This document shows positions 42,910 to 49,644 of a stretch of 49,644 nucleotides of DNA, piece by piece. Numbering within the stretch: position 1 is the stretch's first letter; each line of letters opens with the position of its first letter. The DNA comes from Methanolinea sp. (GTDB lineage: Archaea; Halobacteriota; Methanomicrobia; Methanomicrobiales; Methanospirillaceae), in NCBI GenBank assembly GCA_030055515.1, contig JASFYI010000004.1, positions 42,702 to 92,345 on the forward strand, written 5' to 3'. Under the pieces are notes generated by a model that was not told the DNA's origin, did not search any database, and saw nothing but the letters and a program-made list of their open reading frames with translations. The translations under genes were made by a program, and so were the position numbers.

Positions 42910-43737
42910 TCACAGGTGTATCTCCACCCCGTACACGCGGGAGGGCGTCTCCGCGTGGATCCTGTGCACGCTCTCCTCGTCGATTGCACCTGACGCGAGG
43001 AGATTCCGGGTCGCCCGCGGGACGGAACGGGGCCCCGTGACGGCACCCGGCCGCGCGTTCTCGTCCATGTAGTCGCTCTCCATCATGAACGCCCGCCCCT
43101 CCCTCGCCAGGGCGGGGACCGCGGGGTGCGTCGCGATCAGGGAGGGGACGAGGGGTGTCGTGGGAACCGCGTAGTGCTTGACGATGCGGTCGGGGTCGAG
43201 TCCCGCGCGCGATGCCATCTCCCTCATGTCCGCGCAGTCACCGCTCTCCGCGTGGACCTGGACGGCACACCCCACCTCGGCTGCCCGCTCGAAAGCGAAA
43301 GAGAGGACATCACACGACGCGGCCCAGACTTCCGGGGGCACCTCGTAGTGCGGCCTCCCGCTCTTGATGGCAACGGCGGCACCCTCTTCCACGAACCGGG
43401 CCGCGAGGGCGATCCCCTCCTTCATGATCTCAACAACCCTCCCGAGCGGGAGATGTTCCGAGAGCCGCGTGATCTCGGCCGGGTGCACGCCGAGGACCGG
43501 GAACGCGACGGCGCCGGCAGCATTGACCATCGACGCGACCTCGAGGGTCCCCTCGAAAACCGGGCGGAAGTCCTCGCCCCGGAGGGGGAAGATCCCGAAT
43601 GACCCGGAGGGCTTGCTCACGAGGAAGACGTGCGTTCCCCCGGAGCGGAGGAAGTCCCTTGCCGCTGCCACACCCCTCCCGTTCCTCGGGTCGATGTGGA
43701 TGTGGTCGTCCGTGATCGGGAACGGGTTCTTCCCCAT
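42910..43737 (-). CDS. TatD-related metal-dependent hydrolase
   Basis: Predicted 275-residue TIM-barrel hydrolase. Metal ligand motifs: DDHIHID (His-x-His, ~11-15), QVHAESGD (~160), KHYAVP (~188) and MESDYMDE (Asp, ~220). This is the archaeal TatD-like branch, whose substrate is unknown; DNase or other phosphohydrolase activity is possible. The ATG directly abuts the mptD stop (TAG|ATG). Confidence 0.85.
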   Translation of the reverse strand: MGKNPFPITDDHIHIDPRNGRGVAAARDFLRSGGTHVFLVSKPSGSFGIFPLRGEDFRPVFEGTLEVASMVNAAGAVAFPVLGVHPAEITRLSEHLPLGRVVEIMKEGIALAARFVEEGAAVAIKSGRPHYEVPPEVWAASCDVLSFAFERAAEVGCAVQVHAESGDCADMREMASRAGLDPDRIVKHYAVPTTPLVPSLIATHPAVPALAREGRAFMMESDYMDENARPGAVTGPRSVPRATRNLLASGAIDEESVHRIHAETPSRVYGVEIHL

Positions 43738-44061
43738 CTAGTCCACGATCTCCATGAGGGGGTAGTCTCCCTTCCTGCGCAGGCGCGCCCGGCAGGGCAC
43801 GCCGTCGACGCGCGTCGTGATCTCGACATCGAGCATGGGTCCCGAGAGCTCCGAGTAGCCGAACGCGTTTGGTACCATGAGATCCCTGTCGAGGTGCACC
43901 GTGACACTCTCCACGAACGGCTGGAGGGCCACGCTCTCCGCGATTGCCCTCTCGAGCGAGGGCGCGGTCCGCGGGCTGACGGGCGACCCGACCCACTGGT
44001 GGTAGAGGGCGCCCAGCTTGATCCCAGCCTCAAACGCTGCCTTCTCCCGTGCGGTCACCAT
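43738..44061 (-). CDS. mptD: Archaeal dihydroneopterin aldolase MptD
   Basis: Predicted 107 residues: AFEAGIKLGALYHQWVG, SLERAIAESVALQPFVESV, NAFGYSELSG and the C-terminal DYPLMEIV match the archaeal dihydroneopterin aldolase family (formerly DUF381). It converts 7,8-dihydroneopterin to 6-hydroxymethyl-dihydropterin for tetrahydromethanopterin, the C1 carrier of methanogenesis. It is unrelated to bacterial FolB. It follows mcm by 45 bp and abuts the TatD-like gene. Confidence 0.92.
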   Translation of the reverse strand: MVTAREKAAFEAGIKLGALYHQWVGSPVSPRTAPSLERAIAESVALQPFVESVTVHLDRDLMVPNAFGYSELSGPMLDVEITTRVDGVPCRARLRRKGDYPLMEIVD

Positions 44062-44106
44062 GGATTACCCATTGTCGGCGGAATTGAAAAAGCGGTCGGG
44101 ACCGCG

Positions 44107-46248
44107 TCAGATGAGCTTGATGTACCCCGATTTCGGCTCCATCGCCTCCCCCTCGCGGAGGAAGAGGTCGATCTGGGCCTTGATCTCCTCGCGCGAGAAC
44201 CCCTGGGGCACGAGGATGTCCATCAGCTCGGCGATGGCGACGCGATCGTTGCCCGTGTCCTTCTGGATCTGCCGGATGGTCTGCTTGATCGTCCTGATGA
44301 GGTCGCGCCTCCCCTTCGTGATGCCGCTCGAGACGCGGTCGATCTCGAACATCCCTGTCTTGGGGTCGTACGCGACCTCCCGCAGGCAGGAGTCGACGAT
44401 CCTGATCACCCTCTCGGCATCCTCCCTCGTGATCTCCTGCGAGAGGCGGACCCTCGCGCTCGCCTCCGCGAGCCTGACCAGCGCCTCGAGCTGGCGCGCG
44501 GTGATGGGAACGGGCTTGTCCGATCCCGCCGCGAGGTCGCGCAGCTGGATGTAGTACGCCGAGAGCGCCTCCCTCGCCTCGTCCGTGAGCCGCGGGAAAC
44601 ACGTCCGCCTCGCGTAGGCAACGTACTTCCTGAAGAGCTGCGGGTCGATCTCCGGTGTCACGGGCCGGAGCTGCTCCTCGATGTACTTCTCGTCCACGCC
44701 GGGGATGGGCCGGTGGCGGTGCTGGGCAATCATCTCGCCGATGCTGTGCGCCTTGAGGATGTGAGACGCGATCGCGGTGTCGCGGGTGTGGTCCGGCTTG
44801 TCACTCATCTTGAAGATGAGGTCGAAGCGCGAGAGGAGCGACCCCGGCATGTTGATCTGGTCGTGGATGGGCAGGTAATCGTCAAACCGCCCGAGCTTCG
44901 GGTTCGCGGCACCGAGGAGGGCGCAGCGTGACTTGAGGGTCGCCGTGATGCCGGCCTTCGCGACGCTTATCGACTGCTGTTCCATCGCCTCGTGGAGGGC
45001 GGACCGGTCCTCCTTCTGCATCTTGTCCATCTCGTCCACCGCGGCGATGCCCATGTCCGCGAGGACGAGTGCCCCGGCCTCGAGCGTCCACCGCCCGTCC
45101 CCGAACTCGTCCTTCACGGCCGTCGCGGTGAGCCCCGCGGAGGTCGAGGACTGCCCGCTCGTGTAGATCGCGCGCGGGGAGAGCTTGACGACGTACCGCA
45201 GGAGCTGGCTCTTTGCAATCCCCGGGTCCCCGATGAGGAGGACGTGGATGTCCCCGCGGAGGCGGCTCCCGTCCGGCATCTCCTTGGGGATCCCGCCGAA
45301 GAGCTGGTACGCGATGGCCTCCTTCACCTCCTCGTTCCCGTAGATCGTGGGCGCGATCGAGTGGATGATCTTCCGGTAGATCTGGGGATCGCGGGAGAGG
45401 GCGAGGATCTTCTCCTCGTCCTTCTCGTCGATCTGGACCTCCTCGAACTCCTTCTCCGCGATCTCAATCGAGTTGCACTCGAGGTAGATGTCAAAGACCG
45501 TGTTCTTCTCGCCGTGGGTGACGCGCTGGACCGAGCGGAGTATCCCGTTGATCACCACGCGGTCGCCCGGGGCGACCTTCCCCGTGAGGTCGTCGGTGAC
45601 GTCGACATCCAGCGTCTGGGGCTGTTCCCCACCCCTCAGTCCTTCCGGGGACTCCTGTATCCGTATCTTCTGGGAATCGACGAAACGCGACCGCTTGGGA
45701 ATGAGCTCGAGCTTCTTGAACGTGCACCCCTCGACCGCGCATCCGTCGGGCTCCCTGAACTTCCCGTACCCCTGCTCCCTGACCGTGATGTGGCCTGCCG
45801 GGCAGCGGAAGACGGCCTGCACGATCCGCGGCCGGACCTCGGTCGTCTTGCGCAGGATGCCCTCGACGCTGATGAACTTGTTGATGTGGTCGGCGCGGAT
45901 GTTCCGGATGGCAACCTTCCGGGGGAGGTTGTAGAACCGGACGTTCACTTCCCCGGTGGGTTTCCCGTCCTTCCCCTTGACGAGCTGGTGGTTCTTTATC
46001 GCGTTCTTCACGTCCTCGATGACCTTGCCGGGGTTCTCGAGGAGCTCGTCGGCCATGCGGAGCCCGGTCTTGCCGAAGCTCTCCAGTTCCCTGTAGTCTA
46101 TCTCGAGGGAACGCTTGTACGGGTACTCGCGGGCAAGCTCGAGGAGCTGTTTCCTGTAGCGGCTCCGGAGGAACCTGCTCCAGTCGGCGTCGCGGTCGAT
46201 GATCTCCTCGTCGCTTTCCCGTTCCGGAATCGGCTCTTTTCCCTTCAT
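44107..46248 (-). CDS. mcm: Replicative minichromosome maintenance helicase MCM
   Basis: Predicted 713 residues. N-terminal A domain, zinc site Cys149/His153/Cys170/Cys175, OB fold with beta-hairpin, then AAA+ core: Walker A GDPGIAKS (340-347), Walker B AVDEMDK (403-409), sensor-1 AANP (447-450), arginine finger SRFD (473-476), and a C-terminal winged helix (~640-713). No intein interrupts it. It forms the hexameric 3'-5' replicative helicase. Its ATG overlaps the rfcS stop (46245-46248), coupling helicase and clamp loader. Confidence 0.97.
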   Translation of the reverse strand: MKGKEPIPERESDEEIIDRDADWSRFLRSRYRKQLLELAREYPYKRSLEIDYRELESFGKTGLRMADELLENPGKVIEDVKNAIKNHQLVKGKDGKPTGEVNVRFYNLPRKVAIRNIRADHINKFISVEGILRKTTEVRPRIVQAVFRCPAGHITVREQGYGKFREPDGCAVEGCTFKKLELIPKRSRFVDSQKIRIQESPEGLRGGEQPQTLDVDVTDDLTGKVAPGDRVVINGILRSVQRVTHGEKNTVFDIYLECNSIEIAEKEFEEVQIDEKDEEKILALSRDPQIYRKIIHSIAPTIYGNEEVKEAIAYQLFGGIPKEMPDGSRLRGDIHVLLIGDPGIAKSQLLRYVVKLSPRAIYTSGQSSTSAGLTATAVKDEFGDGRWTLEAGALVLADMGIAAVDEMDKMQKEDRSALHEAMEQQSISVAKAGITATLKSRCALLGAANPKLGRFDDYLPIHDQINMPGSLLSRFDLIFKMSDKPDHTRDTAIASHILKAHSIGEMIAQHRHRPIPGVDEKYIEEQLRPVTPEIDPQLFRKYVAYARRTCFPRLTDEAREALSAYYIQLRDLAAGSDKPVPITARQLEALVRLAEASARVRLSQEITREDAERVIRIVDSCLREVAYDPKTGMFEIDRVSSGITKGRRDLIRTIKQTIRQIQKDTGNDRVAIAELMDILVPQGFSREEIKAQIDLFLREGEAMEPKSGYIKLI

Positions 46249-47210
46249 CTCTCGCGCGCGAGGAGGACGAAACGAGCGATCATGGCATCCATCTGGATGT
46301 CGGTGCTCGCGCCCTCGGAGAGCCGGAAGTCGGTTGTCCCCATCTGGTCGATGAGGGCGACCCTGAGGTCAGGGTCCATCTCGCGCTTCGTGATGGCCCT
46401 GTAACACTGGTTTATCAGCTCGTTGGGCGCAATGCCCCTCTCGTCGAGGAGGTGGTGGAGGATGGCAATCGACCCCTCGAAGTCGCCGGAGAGCGCGGTC
46501 GAGAGGAGTTCCTCGATCTCCTTCGGGCGTGCCGTGGCCGTGATCTCGTAGATCATATCCCCCTTTATCTCCGGGGAGAGGATTGCCGCTCCCTGGAGGG
46601 CGTTGATGGCCTTCCTCATGTCACCCTGCGCAATGTCGATGATTGCCGCGATCGCATCCTCGCTCACCTTGAGGCCCTCGCAGTCCGCGATCCTCAAGAT
46701 CTCCTTCGTGATCGCCTCGGGCGAGAGGCTCCTGAACCGGTAGATGGCACACCTGCTCTGGATGGGATCGATGATCCGCGAGGAGTAGTTGCACGAGAGG
46801 ATGAACCTGCAGGTGGACGCGTAGCTCTCCATGGTCCTCCGGAGGGCGGCCTGCGCGTCGGGCGTGAGGGCATCGGCCTCGTCGAGGAAGAGGATCTTGA
46901 ATTCCGCGCCCCCGAGGGGGGAAGTCCTCGCGAACTGCTTGATCTGGTTCCGCACGACGTCAATCCCCCTCTCGTCCGAGGCGTTCAGCTCCCTGAAGTT
47001 CATGTGCCACGATTCCCCGAAGAATTCCCGCGCGAGGGCAATGGCAGCCGTCGTCTTTCCCACCCCCGCGCTCCCCGTGAAGAGGAGGTGCGGGAGGTTC
47101 CCTGTCCGGACGTACCCAGAGAGCCTCTCCACGATCTGGTCCTGTCCCACGATGTCCGCGAGCCTCGTCGGCCGGTACTTCTCGATCCAGATCAGGTTCT
47201 CCTCTTCCAT
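46245..47210 (-). CDS. rfcS: Replication factor C small subunit
   Basis: Predicted 321-residue clamp-loader ATPase. Walker [10 protein letters not shown] (46-54), RFC box [14 protein letters not shown] (74-87), DEAD Walker B (110-113), SRC motif (152-154) and a C-terminal collar. No intein. With the large subunit it loads PCNA; the large subunit is not in the window. ATG 47210 ([14 protein letters not shown]) is chosen over an upstream in-frame start because the box A at 47255-47259 would leave a 20-nt leader. Confidence 0.96.
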   Translation of the reverse strand: MEEENLIWIEKYRPTRLADIVGQDQIVERLSGYVRTGNLPHLLFTGSAGVGKTTAAIALAREFFGESWHMNFRELNASDERGIDVVRNQIKQFARTSPLGGAEFKILFLDEADALTPDAQAALRRTMESYASTCRFILSCNYSSRIIDPIQSRCAIYRFRSLSPEAITKEILRIADCEGLKVSEDAIAAIIDIAQGDMRKAINALQGAAILSPEIKGDMIYEITATARPKEIEELLSTALSGDFEGSIAILHHLLDERGIAPNELINQCYRAITKREMDPDLRVALIDQMGTTDFRLSEGASTDIQMDAMIARFVLLARER

Positions 47211-47250
47211 GGGGTTCCCCTCGCGGGGTCGATTGGCCCCCCGCGTGTCT

Positions 47251-47262
47251 CCACTATATCTG
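47251..47262 (-). promoter_or_regulatory. Box A-like element for rfcS-mcm
   Basis: CAGATATAGTGG on minus, centred about 47 bp before ATG 47210; the expected start near 47230 would give a leader of about 20 nt. Confidence 0.5.
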
Positions 47263-47355
47263 CGCGGGGAGGGCAAAGACGTTTTGTTCCCGGGGTGGTT
47301 TCCCCGCGCGCGGTGCGATATCCGCGCGCGTTTATTTCCCGGGAAGCCCTGGTGG

Positions 47356-47361
47356 AAAAAA
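47356..47361 (-). terminator. U-tract terminator after the PKD/PEGA gene
   Basis: T6 on minus starts 8 bp after the TAG stop of the surface-protein gene and precedes the rfcS promoter. No hairpin. It probably separates the two transcription units. Confidence 0.5.
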
Positions 47362-47369
47362 GGTGGGCC

Positions 47370-49644
47370 CTATTTCTCCTCCTCGAAGAGCGCTACCTTC
47401 GCCTGCTGTTTCTTCCAGTAGTAGTACCCGACAGCGGCGAGGGCGAGGATGACGAGGAGGAGGAGCAGGAGCCACGCGAGGGAGAAACCGACCCAGTAGG
47501 GAGTCGCGGGCGGGAGTGTCGTGGCCGTGACGGTCGTCGCGTTCCCTTCGCCGGGCCCTTCCGTCGGCATTGGGGTCAGGGTCGGCGTGACGTTGCCCCC
47601 TGTCACCCCACTCTCGGACTCGCCGGTGGCGGCTGCCTCAAGGGTGGGCTGCGTCGTGGGGACAGTGGTGGGGATGAACCCTCCACCACCGCCACCACCG
47701 CCCCCGCCACCGCCACCGCCGCCACCTGACCGCTCGAAGGTGACGCTGATCGTGTGGTTTGCGAGGACGTTCGTGAACGTCCACGTCGCCTGCGGGCCCT
47801 TGCTGTCCCCGTCGACGACCACGTTCCTCGTGTAGTATCCCACCGAGGGCGTCATGGTGAACGTGATGTTGCTCCCCGCGGGGACGCTCACGAGGCCCGA
47901 GGGGACGATCGTCCCGCCCTCGCTGGCCGTTGCCTCGATGTAGAACGTGAGCGTCCCGTTGGGCATGAACACCGCGTGTATCGTGTGGTTGGACGTGACG
48001 TTCGAGAACGTGTAGACCGGGACGGGCGCGACACCCACGCCGTCGATGGAGAGGCCCGCTGTGTAGAAGCCGGGATCCGGCACGATCTCGTACACCTGCG
48101 TGCCCATGTACGGGACGAGTGTCAGCCCGGGCGGGATGATCGTCCCGTTCTCGGTCGGGAGGGCGGTGATCCCGAACATCGCCCTCTCGAATTCAGCGTG
48201 GAGCGTGTGGTTCGCGCGGATGTCCGAGAGCGTGTAGCTCCTCGGTGCACCCACGTCTTCCCCGTCGAGGAGGAGGCGCTTCACGTTGTGGCCGGTCTCC
48301 GGGACGAGGGTGAAGTCGATGCCGGATCCTTCCTGGGCATAAAGCGTGCCGTTGGGGATGATCGTCCCGTTCGGGCCGGCCGTCGCGACGACTGTGTAGA
48401 GGACCGGCGGGATCGGGGTGAGGTTTGCGTAGAGGTCGACGGTCTGGTCCTTTGCGGGGTACGTGGGGATCGGCTGGGTGAGGGGGTAGTATCCGGGATG
48501 CGCCACGGTGAAATTGGTGTAGCGCGGTGCGGTCAGGTAGACGGTCACGAGCAGGGTCCCGCCGGATATCTGGCCCTTGTAGTCTTGGTCGAAGTGCACC
48601 GTGGCCCCATCCACGTTGGAGTGGACGCGGAAGTAGCCCTTGTCACCCCCGGTAGGGGGAAGGACAATGATGTAGCCCGACCGGGTGAGGGTGCTGTACC
48701 CGTACTCGTTTGCCACGGTGAGGTTCACGGTGTATATCCCTGCCTCCTGGTACCGGTGGACGGGGTTCTGCTCGGTGGATGTCCCGCCGTCGCCGAACGT
48801 CCAGCTCCACGTCTGGGGATTCCCGGTCGAGAGGTCGTAGAAGGCGACGTCGAACGGGAGGACGCCCGTGGTCGCGTTCGCGACGAAGTTCGCATTGGGC
48901 GGGCCGACGGGGGACGGGGTGACATTGATGTAGTGCACCTTCGTCATGGTGTCGGGCCCGCAGTCGTTCCAGACCGTGAGGGATACCGTGTAGATGCCCG
49001 GTTCCCTGTACACGTGGAACGGTCTCTGCTCGTCGGATGTATTCCCGTCGCCAAACTCCCAGTACCAGCTCACGATCTCGCCGGTCGAATTGTCGCAGAA
49101 CTGGACGCCGAGGGGGTTGTTCCCGCTTCGGGGACTCCCAGTGAAGTCCGCGACGGGGAGTTCGCAGGGCTCGACTGCCCTTATGTACATGGATTTTACC
49201 TCGGAGTCTGACCCGCAGTCGTTTGCGACCGCGAGGGAGACTGTGTAGTTCCCGGGCTCGGTGTAGGTGTGGGTGGGGTCTTTCTCCGGGGAAGTGGTGT
49301 TGTCGCCGAAGGACCAGGAGTACGCGAGTGGCGGGGTCCCGGTGGAATTGTCGGTGAACCGGACTGCGAGCGGGACAAACCCCCACGTCCTGTTCGCGGA
49401 GAAGTCAGCGGTGGGCGGGGTGCAGGGCGGTCTCACGAGGACGTACGCGGTCTTCGTCTCGGTATCCTCGCCGCAGTCGTTTGCGACCGTGAGGGAGACC
49501 GTGTAATTCCCGGGCTTGGTGTAGGTGTGGGTGGGGTCTTTCTCCGCGGAAGTGGTGTTGTCGCCGAAGGACCAGGAGTAGGAGAACGGCTCTGTTCCCG
49601 TCACGGTGCTTTCGAACGCGACGGTGAGGGGTGCGTACCCCGAG
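47370..49644 (-). CDS. PKD/PEGA surface protein with C-terminal anchor, 5' end beyond window
   Basis: The frame is open to the window edge, so the N-terminus is missing; ~757 codons are seen. Order: four PKD domains (the first partial; WSFGDNTTS twice, WEFGDGNTS, WTFGDGGTS), a PEGA domain (YFRVHSNVDGATVHFDQDY), three to four ~65-residue beta repeats of the type found in bacterial surface proteins (FTLVPETGHNVKRLLLDG; YEIVPDPGFYTAGLSIDG; FTMTPSVGYYTRNVVVDG), a 16-Gly run, a Thr-rich stalk, a membrane helix (LAWLLLLLLVILALAAVGYYY) and the tail KKQQAKVALFEEEK. The acidic tail differs from the Arg tails of the other anchored proteins here. Function unknown. Confidence 0.87.
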   Translation of the reverse strand, partial: SGYAPLTVAFESTVTGTEPFSYSWSFGDNTTSAEKDPTHTYTKPGNYTVSLTVANDCGEDTETKTAYVLVRPPCTPPTADFSANRTWGFVPLAVRFTDNSTGTPPLAYSWSFGDNTTSPEKDPTHTYTEPGNYTVSLAVANDCGSDSEVKSMYIRAVEPCELPVADFTGSPRSGNNPLGVQFCDNSTGEIVSWYWEFGDGNTSDEQRPFHVYREPGIYTVSLTVWNDCGPDTMTKVHYINVTPSPVGPPNANFVANATTGVLPFDVAFYDLSTGNPQTWSWTFGDGGTSTEQNPVHRYQEAGIYTVNLTVANEYGYSTLTRSGYIIVLPPTGGDKGYFRVHSNVDGATVHFDQDYKGQISGGTLLVTVYLTAPRYTNFTVAHPGYYPLTQPIPTYPAKDQTVDLYANLTPIPPVLYTVVATAGPNGTIIPNGTLYAQEGSGIDFTLVPETGHNVKRLLLDGEDVGAPRSYTLSDIRANHTLHAEFERAMFGITALPTENGTIIPPGLTLVPYMGTQVYEIVPDPGFYTAGLSIDGVGVAPVPVYTFSNVTSNHTIHAVFMPNGTLTFYIEATASEGGTIVPSGLVSVPAGSNITFTMTPSVGYYTRNVVVDGDSKGPQATWTFTNVLANHTISVTFERSGGGGGGGGGGGGGGGGFIPTTVPTTQPTLEAAATGESESGVTGGNVTPTLTPMPTEGPGEGNATTVTATTLPPATPYWVGFSLAWLLLLLLVILALAAVGYYYWKKQQAKVALFEEEK
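47679..47726 (-). repeat. Poly-Gly codon run (16 Gly)
   Basis: Sixteen GGN codons on minus between the last beta repeat and the Thr-rich stalk of the PKD/PEGA protein. Confidence 0.9.
49213..49581 (-). repeat. Recent tandem duplication of a PKD domain (258-bp offset)
   Basis: About 110 bp from 49213 recur with only a few changes from 49471 (CCGCAGTCGTTTGCGACC..., GTGGGTGGGGTCTTTCTCC...), an offset of 258 bp or 86 codons, one PKD unit. The other PKD domains of the gene are far more divergent in DNA. Confidence 0.85.

Overview
This window is archaeal, from a high-G+C methanogen most likely of the order Methanomicrobiales (Methanoculleus/Methanofollis-like). The basis is the gene set: replicative MCM, RfcS, aCPSF1 (FttA), proteasome beta, ABCE1, pelota, NMD3, the archaeal CoA pathway (pantoate kinase plus phosphopantothenate synthetase), the methanopterin enzyme MptD, and many PKD/PEGA surface proteins with Thr/Pro and poly-Gly linkers. 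Box A (TTTATATA-like) promoters and ATGA/GTGA overlaps are frequent. No rRNA, tRNA, CRISPR array, insertion sequence or integrase was recognised.

Layout. 1-1329: 3' part of a PEGA/PKD surface protein starting in a 114-bp tandem repeat. 1395-4439: DtxR-type metalloregulator plus znuABC-type metal transporter, with a palindromic candidate operator. 4381-10493 (minus): MFS transporter, aCPSF1, proteasome beta, CBS protein, universal stress protein, amidohydrolase. 10541-11247: Sec61-beta and two tiny zinc-ribbon proteins. 11313-16642: translation-rescue island with ABCE1 and an EMC6-like membrane protein on minus, and divergent RqcH/NEMF-like and pelota genes on plus.

16694-27219: surface-protein island with four secreted or anchored proteins. 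One carries a strikingly A+T-rich, Cys-rich core inside a G+C-rich gene. 27227-34634: DUF1616 membrane protein convergent with a seven-gene, overlap-coupled MoxR-DUF58-DUF4350-DUF4129-like membrane operon. 34752-36760: a small secreted protein and a PurM/HypE-like (AIR synthase-related) protein.

36793-47210: a long minus-strand run of housekeeping genes, read RfcS, MCM, MptD, TatD-like, DUF424, NMD3, Taw2-like, CoaBC, pantoate kinase, phosphopantothenate synthetase, and a divergent RFC small-subunit paralog. It covers replication, methanopterin, ribosome and tRNA maturation, and CoA synthesis. 47370-49644: another large PKD/PEGA surface protein, cut by the window end.

The most interesting points are the ribosome-rescue/membrane-insertion gene cluster with its shared divergent promoter, the mosaic surface protein, the RFC paralog lacking a normal Walker B, the recurrent poly-Gly hinge in surface proteins, and the U-tract just before the aCPSF1 start codon. 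All assignments are by reading motifs; no search was run.
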